DNA of 36,956 nt, from positions 1-36,956 of the forward strand of contig DAIDCO010000017.1 of the NCBI GenBank assembly GCA_027309555.1, given 5' to 3'. Positions 23,518 to 30,399 of the stretch are shown one piece after another. Position 1 is the first letter of the stretch, and every line of letters begins with the position of its first letter. Source of the DNA: a bacterium. Its GTDB lineage: Archaea; Thermoplasmatota; Thermoplasmata; Lutacidiplasmatales; UBA184. The translations under genes and the position numbers were made by a program. The notes beneath the pieces were generated by a model, which was given only the letters and a program-made list of their open reading frames with translations, did no database searches and was not told the DNA's origin.

Positions 23518-25038
23518 TCAGGGCGGGGAACCGGGCGTCGGCACAGAGGGGCCACTCCGGCCCCTTCGTCGGCGCAGAAGGACCGTTACCGAGGCAGCGG
23601 CCACCAGCATCACCCCGACTCCCCCGCCTAGGAGGTAGTAGCCCGAATTCCCGGTCAGTCCGAGGAACGCCGGCGGAACCCGGTGGTCGCTCGGGTTCGA
23701 GAACACGACCGAGACCGTTCGGGACGCTCCCGTCACGTTGACGACCCCGCTCGCGGGGGTCGCGGTGTCGTTCCCTACCACCGCCACCGTGTACGCGTAG
23801 CTCCCATTCAGCTCGGGAAAGGAGATCGTGTCGGTTGTCGACGAGAAGCTCTTCCCGCCGAGCGCTACCGACCAATTCGTCCCGGGGGGGAGGCCGGTTT
23901 CATTCACCGTGACGCGATACACCTGCGACAAGATGCTGATCGAGCCCGGATAGGTGGGACCTGCCGAGGGCGGACCCGAGTAGGTGTTCGCGACGTAGAC
24001 ATTGTGATTCAGGGGGTCGTAGGCGATCCCCTCCGGGCCCAATCCCACCGGCAGGGTCAGGACGAGCTGATTCGTTGTCGGGTCCACGAGGGTGACGTTG
24101 GAGGAAAACAAGCCGTTCGCCGCGATCTGGTCGGTCACGTAGACGTAGTTGTTGAAGGGATCGTAGACCGCAGCCCCGCAGGACGTGCTGATCGGGATCG
24201 TCTCAACTACCCGGTCGGTGGTTCCGTTCACCGCGGTGACGAAGTTGGTCTTGGTGACGTTGTTCGAACAGACGTAGACTTCCCCGTTCGCGTTGTCGTA
24301 CGTCACTCCCGGGCCCGAGTCCACCGGACCGAATCGTCCGATGGCGATATCCCTCTGCCCGTCGACAACGGTCATGGTGTAGTCTCCTTCGTCAAGAACG
24401 AAGACCTTGCCGTTCGCGGGGTCGAACACTGCGCCGTTGGGATTACTTCCCACGGGGATTATCGTGAGCAACGACCGTCCCTGGATCACGCTGACGTTGT
24501 TGTTCCCGAGGTCCGTGACGAAGACCTGGCCGTTCGAGGAGTCGTAGGTCTGCACTTCGGGTCCGCATCCGTAAGGACACCCCGCTGGCACCGTCCACGC
24601 AATGCGGTTGGTGGACGGGCTCACTGCGTAGACCGTCGCGACGGTGTCACCGACATACACGAACCCGTTCTGGGTGTCGACCGCCATCGTGTCGACCCCA
24701 TACGGCATCGGAATGTAGGCGACCGCCCGATCGGTCGACGCGTTGATCGCCGTCATGTTGTACTGGAATGAACCGTTCTGTTGCAACGTCACGTAGAGGG
24801 CGTTGTTCACCGGATCGTAGACGATCCCGCCCGGATACCCGTCGATGGGAATCGAGCCAGTACTTGCGGCATTGGCCGGGTCGAAGATCGGTTGTCCAAG
24901 ATGGGTTCCCGCCGATCCCGCGGATGCGATGAACAAGAGCGCGGCCGCCACGGACAGCGGCCGGGCACAACAACTCCACACCGACCCCCGCACCCGCCAG
25001 ACGTAGGGGTGTGGCCGCAATCCGGTAAACCCCCGCAT
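23518..25038 (-). CDS. secreted YVTN beta-propeller surface protein, C-terminally anchored
   Basis: A 506-aa surface protein. An N-terminal signal or anchor segment (LSVAAALLFIASAGSAG) is followed by about seven YVTN/NHL-type repeats of the form GAAVYDPFNNYVYVTD (residues 45-365), forming a beta-propeller. Next comes a beta domain starting VTVNETGLPPGTNWSVALGG (about 375-450) that recurs in secreted proteins of Thermoplasmata-like archaea. A C-terminal transmembrane helix (YYLLGGGVGVMLVAAASVTVLL) and an RRRRGR stop-transfer close it. Many N-x-S/T sequons suggest N-glycosylation. Probable role: adhesion or S-layer-associated binding. The ATG at 25038 is favoured over GTG 25062 by a GGGTGAGG upstream. 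It directly follows the G1 peptidase gene. Confidence 0.85.
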   Translation of the reverse strand: MRGFTGLRPHPYVWRVRGSVWSCCARPLSVAAALLFIASAGSAGTHLGQPIFDPANAASTGSIPIDGYPGGIVYDPVNNALYVTLQQNGSFQYNMTAINASTDRAVAYIPMPYGVDTMAVDTQNGFVYVGDTVATVYAVSPSTNRIAWTVPAGCPYGCGPEVQTYDSSNGQVFVTDLGNNNVSVIQGRSLLTIIPVGSNPNGAVFDPANGKVFVLDEGDYTMTVVDGQRDIAIGRFGPVDSGPGVTYDNANGEVYVCSNNVTKTNFVTAVNGTTDRVVETIPISTSCGAAVYDPFNNYVYVTDQIAANGLFSSNVTLVDPTTNQLVLTLPVGLGPEGIAYDPLNHNVYVANTYSGPPSAGPTYPGSISILSQVYRVTVNETGLPPGTNWSVALGGKSFSSTTDTISFPELNGSYAYTVAVVGNDTATPASGVVNVTGASRTVSVVFSNPSDHRVPPAFLGLTGNSGYYLLGGGVGVMLVAAASVTVLLRRRRGRSGPSVPTPGSPP

Positions 25039-25062
25039 TGGTGGTCGGGCCTCACCCACCAC

Positions 25063-26466
25063 TCAACCGACGTACTCAATGGAGAAGTTGACAGACCCGC
25101 TGGTCAGAGGGGTCCCGACCCAATCGCCAACGTTGTAACCCCTACCCCCACTCTCGAAGTCGATATAGGAGGCATACACGGAGAAGACTCCGTTGACGGC
25201 CATGTTGGAAACCGGAATCGCGAGCCCCGCGGCCGTGCCCGACGGTTCCATGATCCAGTCCGCCGACTGGTCGTAGGGCACGAACGCGATGTTTCCCGAA
25301 GACCATTTCGGATGACCGAGCTTCGAGAGGTCTTGAAGGGACGCCGTACAATACCCGTTACTCGAGGTCAAAGTCACCTCGATGCGATCGCCAGGGGAGA
25401 CTTTGAATGTGGACGAAGGGATGTAGTGCAACCTGCCGCCGCTGCAGTTCGTCGTGCTGCAATTCTCCCACCAAGCCACTGGCGTCTGGGAACCGGAGGA
25501 ATTGTACAGTATCCCGGCCTGCCAGAGATTCGTCCCGGTCATCCCTCCGATCCCCACCCACACCCCGAACGACACTTCGGCTCTGGCTGGAATCACAATC
25601 TCTCCCACGACGCTCGTGACCGTTCCCCCTGAGGTGGACGGCGAGTACGCGTAGCCCGCCCAGTTCTCCGGGAGTTCGCTCCGGGCGATAAGGCTCAACG
25701 TCCCCGCCCCGGTTGCGGTGAGTTGGGTGGGGTTGGTGGAGTTGCTCGACAACGTGCCCGCGTCCGTCAGCCAGTCCTCCACGAGAAAACTGGATTGGAG
25801 GTGAGCCGTGATGGTATACGCATACCCCTTGACAAGGCTGAGGGATTGACCGTTGGACGCGTTGGAGCAGAGGGAGGAGTAGCAGGCTTCGACATGACCC
25901 GGGACCCAATCATTACTCGACCAGTTCACGAACGTGGCGACGGTGACCGAAACGAAATGACCGACCGTGTTCAGGGTCAGGGTCCCCGTGTATCGGTCCC
26001 CCGGGTTCGGCACGTGGACGGTGAGGGTCGTGGTCGCACAGGTGGAACATGCAACGGTGACGCCGGTCGAACTCCACGAGCCGAATGTGTAGCCGAAGTC
26101 CTCGGAAGCGCTCAGGGCGAACGCACACGTGGAACTGTCGCAGGCGTCGTCGGTCGCGGTCTGGTCGTGGCAGTCATTCGAACTGTTCAGGGAGATCGTG
26201 CCGTGGGAGCAGTCAAGGGTGAGGTAGAACCCCGGGATCACGTCGGTCCCCGCGGCGTGGATCCCGGTCAGCGCTTGGCCGAGCGGCGTCGAGGTAACCG
26301 GAAAGAGAAAGGCACCCGTTACGACGAGGACGGAGGCGACGAGGAGCGGCACGACGATGCGACTCCGGGACCGGTCCCGGTGGAGCCTGAAGCGGCGGTC
26401 TACCCGGAAGGAGCGCTGAGAAGGTGGAACACCGAGGACTCCCGAGAGCGGGTTCCTGAGTCTCAT
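25063..26466 (-). CDS. membrane-anchored G1-type glutamic peptidase (eqolisin family)
   Basis: A 467-aa protein with a basic N terminus, one membrane helix (about 37-57), and an extracellular Cys-rich beta region (about 80-250) containing PKD-like repeats (GYTFGSWSSTGVTV). The C-terminal G1/A4 peptidase domain runs from about 265 to 465. Its signatures are ENWAGYAYSPS, FGVWVGIGGMTGTNLWQAG with the expected catalytic Gln316, and SADWIMEPSG carrying D403/E407 where the family has the conserved EWIxE acid pair. G1 enzymes are pepsin-like proteases active at acid pH and best known in fungi, with scattered prokaryotic members. The start could also be ATG 26538; ATG 26466 has a GCGAGG ribosome-binding site. 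Composition is visibly less GC-rich than in neighbours. Confidence 0.82.
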   Translation of the reverse strand: MRLRNPLSGVLGVPPSQRSFRVDRRFRLHRDRSRSRIVVPLLVASVLVVTGAFLFPVTSTPLGQALTGIHAAGTDVIPGFYLTLDCSHGTISLNSSNDCHDQTATDDACDSSTCAFALSASEDFGYTFGSWSSTGVTVACSTCATTTLTVHVPNPGDRYTGTLTLNTVGHFVSVTVATFVNWSSNDWVPGHVEACYSSLCSNASNGQSLSLVKGYAYTITAHLQSSFLVEDWLTDAGTLSSNSTNPTQLTATGAGTLSLIARSELPENWAGYAYSPSTSGGTVTSVVGEIVIPARAEVSFGVWVGIGGMTGTNLWQAGILYNSSGSQTPVAWWENCSTTNCSGGRLHYIPSSTFKVSPGDRIEVTLTSSNGYCTASLQDLSKLGHPKWSSGNIAFVPYDQSADWIMEPSGTAAGLAIPVSNMAVNGVFSVYASYIDFESGGRGYNVGDWVGTPLTSGSVNFSIEYVG

Positions 26467-26538
26467 GACGATTCCTCGCCAGAACCGTTCAAGACGTACC
26501 GTGATGGGCCGTATGAGCCTTGCGGGAGGGCCTCCCAT

Positions 26539-26897
26539 TTGAGGACCGTCGAGGGGTACGGTGACGGGTGGCGAGCTCCCTAACTATGGCTCGGACCTCG
26601 CCTTCGACCGCCCGACGTCTCGGTCGATGTGACGTGAAGTTCCACCTTGATCCTACGCGACAGCCCACTCTCGGGAGACGGTTCGTTCCCCGGTCGCCTT
26701 TCGCGCGGATAGTCAATGGAGACCGGCACTGCCGTTGCAACTTTTCTCGATCAGTTCTCCCCGACAACGGGTACAGTCCGGACCTCCGGTGGGACGGGTC
26801 GAGAGTTCCGGGACGCATCCCGGGTCAGTCCTAAGGGACTCGGCCGGAACCCACGAGGAAAGGCACCGATCGCGACGCGGTGACTCACCGGAAAAGG
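26539..26897. other. non-coding stretch between G1 peptidase gene and tRNA-Arg
   Basis: About 360 nt with no convincing gene on either strand. It holds a perfect 6-bp hairpin (CCGGGA-CGCA-TCCCGG, 26808-26823), an AGTCC/GGACT inverted repeat around CCTAAGG at 26827-26840, and presumably the promoter of the peptidase gene. A small RNA here is possible but unsupported. Confidence 0.4.
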
Positions 26898-27007
26898 CGG
26901 GCCTGTCGGGAGTTTCCGCCTCGGGCACCCGTCGGCGCCCGGGGCCTTTGAACCCGAGTTTGCTGGCTTAGAAGGCCAGTACTTTGTCCAAGCTAAGCTA
27001 CAGGCCC
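26898..27007 (-). tRNA. tRNA-Arg(TCT) with a 35-nt intron in the T loop
   Basis: On the minus strand the acceptor GGGCCTG pairs perfectly with CAGGCCC, with discriminator G. The D stem is GCTT/AAGT (one G-U). The anticodon stem CTGGC/GCCAG encloses CTTCTAA, giving anticodon TCT. The variable loop is CAAAC and the T stem TCGGG/CCCGA. The T loop TTCAAA (26952-26947) is separated from its last T (26911) by 35 nt. The spliced length is 75 nt; CCA is not encoded. Four Ts follow the 3' end (CCTTTTCC), suitable for termination. It lies 24 nt downstream of the DUF99 stop, with its own TATA-like element. Confidence 0.9.
26912..26946 (-). other. tRNA intron at position 59/60 (bulge-helix-bulge)
   Basis: The intron begins GGCCCCGGGC and ends GCGGAAAC. 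Central helix TTCA against GGAA gives U-A, U-A, C-G and an A-G mismatch. Bulges are AAG and ACT. The inner helix starts GCC/GGC and continues after one C-A mismatch with CGGGC/GCCCG. The same geometry and mismatch occur in the tRNA-Ala intron. Confidence 0.85.
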
Positions 27008-27030
27008 GGTCGAGGGACGGCAACGCGGCG

Positions 27031-27036
27031 CTTAAT
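27031..27036 (-). promoter_or_regulatory. TATA-like element of tRNA-Arg
   Basis: ATTAAG on the minus strand is centred about 27 nt before the tRNA 5' end at 27007. It overlaps the stop codon of the DUF99 gene. Confidence 0.45.
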
Positions 27037-27616
27037 CCTTCGCGCGTGCCGCGCGTCCCGCCGAGGCGACGAGATGCGCGAGCCGCAGCGGTTCCGGCCA
27101 GTACCCTCGGAGCGTCGTCCGGGCGATGAGGCGGGTGGCGTCGGCGCGCGTGCATCCGGCGGCGGCCGCAAGGATCGGTTCGCCCCGGGTGGGGACGCGG
27201 AAGAGCCGGTGGGCCGTGAGGAGCCGCCAGCGACGCGCCGCGTCGGCGGGAAACCATTTCTCGAGCGCGGCGCGAATCCGGTCGAACCCGGGGGCGCGGC
27301 GCGTCACGGCCACGACGGGCAGACCGAGGCGTCGGTGGACGACGTCCAGGTCGACGACATTAAACCCGCCGAGGACCGCCCCATCGAGCAAGAGGGCCCG
27401 CACGCCGTCGAGCGGACCGGTGGCCCGCACGACCCTCACCACCGCGAGCGTCGCGTCCCGTCCGTCGACCGTGACCCGGTCCGTTCGTACTCGCTCGACG
27501 TAGTCCGGCACCGAGAGGAGAACGGCCGCGATCGGCGCGGATCGGTCGGTCCGCGCGAACGCGCCGTCGTCCACTCCGACGACCCTCGGATGCGCCTTGC
27601 CGAGGGACCGCCGCAA
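27032..27616 (-). CDS. DUF99 family protein
   Basis: Archaeal DUF99 protein (194 aa), a fold related to endonuclease V, of unknown activity. Family blocks are clear: VVGVDDGAF near the start, RTDRVTVDGRDATLAVVRVV, LLLDGAVLGGFNVVDLDVVHRRLGLPVVAVTRR, LLTAHRLFRVPTRGEP, and the closing RTTLRGYWPEPLRLAHLVASA. The track's 576-aa frame is mostly shadow. I place the start at TTG 27616, which has GAGG 8 nt upstream and gives the family N terminus; a downstream GTG at 27574 would cut into the conserved block. It is divergent from the zinc-ribbon membrane gene and upstream of tRNA-Arg. Confidence 0.87.
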   Translation of the reverse strand: MRRSLGKAHPRVVGVDDGAFARTDRSAPIAAVLLSVPDYVERVRTDRVTVDGRDATLAVVRVVRATGPLDGVRALLLDGAVLGGFNVVDLDVVHRRLGLPVVAVTRRAPGFDRIRAALEKWFPADAARRWRLLTAHRLFRVPTRGEPILAAAAGCTRADATRLIARTTLRGYWPEPLRLAHLVASAGRAARAKD

Positions 27617-27618
27617 AG

Positions 27619-27624
27619 CTAAGA
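27619..27624 (+). promoter_or_regulatory. TATA-like box of the zinc-ribbon membrane gene
   Basis: CTAAGA lies about 28 nt before the ATG at 27650. It is part of GCTAAG/CTTAGC in the short divergent spacer. Confidence 0.4.
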
Positions 27625-27649
27625 CCTCGTCCGCGGTCGGTCGGGATCG

Positions 27650-28576
27650 ATGGGCGCGCCGACCGTCGCGATGCGATGCCCGGCGTGCGGACAGGAGCTG
27701 CGCGTGGTGCTCGCGCTGTCGCCCCCGACGCAGTGGTTTCCGTGTACGAACTGCCACGTTCCCGTTCCGGTCGTCGTGCCGCGCGACCCGCCTCCCCTGT
27801 TCGCTTGGGAGGTCTTCCCGGGACTTTATCCCACCCTTCCGAGGCCGCGGCTCCCGCGCTGGCGGGCCCGAAGCGTTACCGCCGTCGCCCTCTTCGCGGT
27901 CGTCGTGCTGGCCGTTGCCTTTGGAGGGGTCTTCGCGTTCTACGGCTACGTCGCTGCGTCGCCCGCGAGCTACGAGGTGTCCGGAACCGTCTACGCGATC
28001 TCGGCCGGGGGAACGGTCGGTCCGGCCGCCGGTGCCCAGGTGCTTCTGACGGAGAACGGAGGCGGGCGGCTCGGGACGACCACGGGTCTCGGAGGGGTCT
28101 TCGGCTTCTCCGGGGTCCCCGCCGGGGGAGTCGTTCTGAACGTGACCCTCAGCGGCTACGCCCCGGCCGAGGTCGACACGTTCGTGAGCGCCGTGTACGA
28201 TGCCGGCACGCAGGGAATCTCGGTGACGCTCGCGCCCGGGGGTCCCAGCAACGGATCGACCCTCGTGCTCTCGGCGTTCCCGAGCCTCGAATCGTTCCTC
28301 GCGTCCCTCGGCGCGGCGGTCGCGCTCCTCGGTCTCGTCACCGTGGTCGCCCTCGTCGCCGGCTGGGAGACCCGTCGCCACGACCGCCCCGCGCTCGGGG
28401 TCGTTGGCGGCGGGGCCGGGATCACCGCGCCGGTCGCCCTCTACCTGCTCGGGCTCGCACCGGTCTTCCCGTATCTCTTCGGTGCGACCGCCCTCCTGGC
28501 GGCGTTCGGCGCGTTCGCGCTCAGCGTGCGCGCGGTCGAGCTGGCCCAGACGGGACCGGCGTTGGGCCCGGAGTAG
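27650..28576 (+). CDS. zinc-ribbon membrane protein with carboxypeptidase-regulatory-like domain
   Basis: A 308-aa protein with an N-terminal zinc ribbon (MRCPACGQEL then CTNCHVPVPV), a first transmembrane helix (SVTAVALFAVVVLAVAFGGVFAFYGYV, about 83-108), and an extracellular beta-sandwich like CarboxypepD_reg domains (EVSGTVYAISAGGTVGPAAGAQVLL, GVFGFSGVPAGGVVLNVTLSGY). Three more membrane helices lie in the C terminus (about 215-300). The inside zinc ribbon and outside beta domain suggest a surface sensor or assembly factor; the function is unknown. The start could also be ATG 27671, but 27650 lies 28 nt after a TATA-like box. It is convergent with DUF2203. Confidence 0.82.
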   Translation: MGAPTVAMRCPACGQELRVVLALSPPTQWFPCTNCHVPVPVVVPRDPPPLFAWEVFPGLYPTLPRPRLPRWRARSVTAVALFAVVVLAVAFGGVFAFYGYVAASPASYEVSGTVYAISAGGTVGPAAGAQVLLTENGGGRLGTTTGLGGVFGFSGVPAGGVVLNVTLSGYAPAEVDTFVSAVYDAGTQGISVTLAPGGPSNGSTLVLSAFPSLESFLASLGAAVALLGLVTVVALVAGWETRRHDRPALGVVGGGAGITAPVALYLLGLAPVFPYLFGATALLAAFGAFALSVRAVELAQTGPALGPE

Positions 28577-28595
28577 ACGCGGCGAAACGGGACCG

Positions 28596-29081
28596 CTACG
28601 CCGAGCCGCGCGCGCGGGCCGGGGCGGCGTTCTCGGGCAGGGGGCGTCGGTCGCGCGAGCTTCCCGAGATGGGATGAAAGTAGCCCACCCGGGGTTCTCC
28701 GCGCTGCCAACAGAGGAACACGAGCTCGTCCTCCACGATCCCGTAGAAGTCGACGAGGCCACTGTCGAGGTCCTTGAGCTCGATCCCTTCGTTGCGGAGG
28801 GCGGTCACGACCTCTTCGAGGCGCCGAGTGAGGTTCTTCCACTCGGAGTCGAGCCGTTCCTTGAGATCGTGGTCCGCGTGGTCTGGCGCGTCGACGTCCG
28901 TCCCCCAAAATTCGGAGAGGCGTTTCAACTCCTCGTGGACCTCTCCCAACCGGACGACCCAACCCTTGAGTCGGGGCAGCAGCTCCGCCAGGTCGGCGAT
29001 CCGGCTGTTCGCCTCGCTCGCTGTCCATAAGCGGGGCGGCTCGGCCCGCTCGGTGTCCTTGGGTCGCACGGCCCGGTCCAT
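28596..29081 (-). CDS. DUF2203 family protein
   Basis: A 161-aa soluble helical protein of the DUF2203 family. Hallmarks are LWTASEANSRIADLAELLPRL at the N terminus, a long central coiled segment (RLDSEWKNLTRRLEEVVTAL), the GIELKDLDSGLVDFYGIVEDE block and FLCWQRGEPRVGYFHPIS. The function is unknown. The ATG at 29081 is preferred over TTG 29093 because a TATA-like GTAAATAGG lies about 30 nt upstream. The Arg/Ala-rich last 18 or so residues are outside the family core. Confidence 0.88.
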   Translation of the reverse strand: MDRAVRPKDTERAEPPRLWTASEANSRIADLAELLPRLKGWVVRLGEVHEELKRLSEFWGTDVDAPDHADHDLKERLDSEWKNLTRRLEEVVTALRNEGIELKDLDSGLVDFYGIVEDELVFLCWQRGEPRVGYFHPISGSSRDRRPLPENAAPARARGSA

Positions 29082-29204
29082 GCTTCCGTCCAAATGGATG
29101 ACGGAGCCCCTATTTACGCCCGCGATGGCCGCCGGGTAACCGGATGGACCCCTGCCACGTCAGGCGACGCGGCTTCACCGCCTCCCTCGGGGCAGCCCCG
29201 GTAC

Positions 29205-30398
29205 CTAAAGAAGGTGGAGGGCCCGACCCGCCTTTTCGAACGCGCGGATCGCAAAGTTCAGGTCGTCGTCCGTGAGGGCCGCGTTCATGATCGTCCGTAG
29301 GCGGGCACGGTCCTTCGCGACCATCGGGTACACGATCGGAAGGGCAAACAGCCCCTGCGAGAACAGGTGCTCGCTCAACTCTTTGGCGCGACGGCTCTCC
29401 CCGACCAGGACGGGCGTGATCGGAGTCGCGCTCGCGCCGATGTCAAAGCCGAGGGCGCGCATCGCCTCCTTGAAGCGCCGGGTGAGCTCCCAGAGGCGAC
29501 GGACGTGCTCTCCCTCGGTCTCGAGGACGTCGATCGCCGCGAGGCACGCGGCGGCGACGGGGGGCGGATGCGAGCCACTGAGCAGCCAGGTGCGAGATCG
29601 GTTGTAGGCGAAGTCGACGAGGCCCCGGGAGCCCGAGATGTGGCCGCCGACGACGCCGAACGCCTTCGAGAACGTCCCCATCTCGACGTGGACCTCGTTG
29701 CGGGAGAGGCCGAAGTGGGAGACGATCCCCCGGCCGGCCTCCCCGAGAACCCCCTCGCCGTGGGCGTCGTCGACGTACACCATCGCGCCGTGCTGGTGGC
29801 CGAGCGCGGCGATCCGGTCGAGGGGCGCAATGTCGCCGTCCATGGAGAAGACGCCGTCCGTGATGACGAGCAAGCGCCGATAGGACGGCCGATGCTCCTC
29901 GGCGGCGGCGAGCACGCGCTCGAGGTCGGCCGGGTCCGCGTGGCGATAAACGGCCCGGTCCGCGCGGGAGAGGCGGACGCCGTCGATGATGCTCCCGTGA
30001 TTGAGCTCGTCGCTGATGACGAGGTCTCCCTCGCCGACGAGCTGGGGGATGAGGCCGGCGTTGGTCGCGAAACCGCTCTGGTACACGAGCGATGCCTCCG
30101 CCCGCTTGAACCTCGCGAGGCGACGTTCGAGCTCCACGTGCAGGTCCATGTTGCCCGCGATCGGCCGGACCGACCCCGACCCGACTCCGTGGCTCCGGAC
30201 CGCGGCGATCGCCGCCTCTTTGAGGCGCGGGTGGTTCGAGAGCCCGAGGTAGTTGTTCGAGCAGAACATCAGGACGCGGTGACCGTCGATCTCGCACCAC
30301 GGTGAGCTCGGTCCCTCGAGGACCCGAAGCTTCCAGTCGGTCGCGCTTGCGACGAGCGCTCCGTACTCCTCGGCCAGGAACCCGGTTGGGTCGCGCAT
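29205..30398 (-). CDS. kbl: glycine C-acetyltransferase (2-amino-3-ketobutyrate CoA ligase)
   Basis: PLP enzyme of the alpha-oxoamine synthase group. It splits 2-amino-3-oxobutyrate with CoA to glycine and acetyl-CoA, the second step of threonine degradation. The 397-aa length is exactly as expected. Motifs are FCSNNYLGLSNHPRL, GVGSGSVRPIAGNMDLH, DELNHGSIIDG, VYVDDAHGEGVLGEAGRG, and the PLP-lysine segment GTFSKAFGVVGGHISG. The ATG at 30398 lies one nucleotide after the tdh stop, so the pair is an operon. Paralogous 8-amino-7-oxononanoate or 5-aminolevulinate synthases are the alternative, but the tdh neighbour makes Kbl far more likely. Confidence 0.95.
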   Translation of the reverse strand: MRDPTGFLAEEYGALVASATDWKLRVLEGPSSPWCEIDGHRVLMFCSNNYLGLSNHPRLKEAAIAAVRSHGVGSGSVRPIAGNMDLHVELERRLARFKRAEASLVYQSGFATNAGLIPQLVGEGDLVISDELNHGSIIDGVRLSRADRAVYRHADPADLERVLAAAEEHRPSYRRLLVITDGVFSMDGDIAPLDRIAALGHQHGAMVYVDDAHGEGVLGEAGRGIVSHFGLSRNEVHVEMGTFSKAFGVVGGHISGSRGLVDFAYNRSRTWLLSGSHPPPVAAACLAAIDVLETEGEHVRRLWELTRRFKEAMRALGFDIGASATPITPVLVGESRRAKELSEHLFSQGLFALPIVYPMVAKDRARLRTIMNAALTDDDLNFAIRAFEKAGRALHLL

Positions 30399-30399
30399 C

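Noticed and set aside
27617-28762. 5' extension of the DUF99 frame to 576 aa
   Set aside because: The extension is antisense to the zinc-ribbon membrane gene and is low-complexity Arg/Gly/Glu.
29367-30305. 312-aa plus-strand frame antisense to kbl
   Set aside because: Shadow of kbl with no motifs; kbl is unambiguous.
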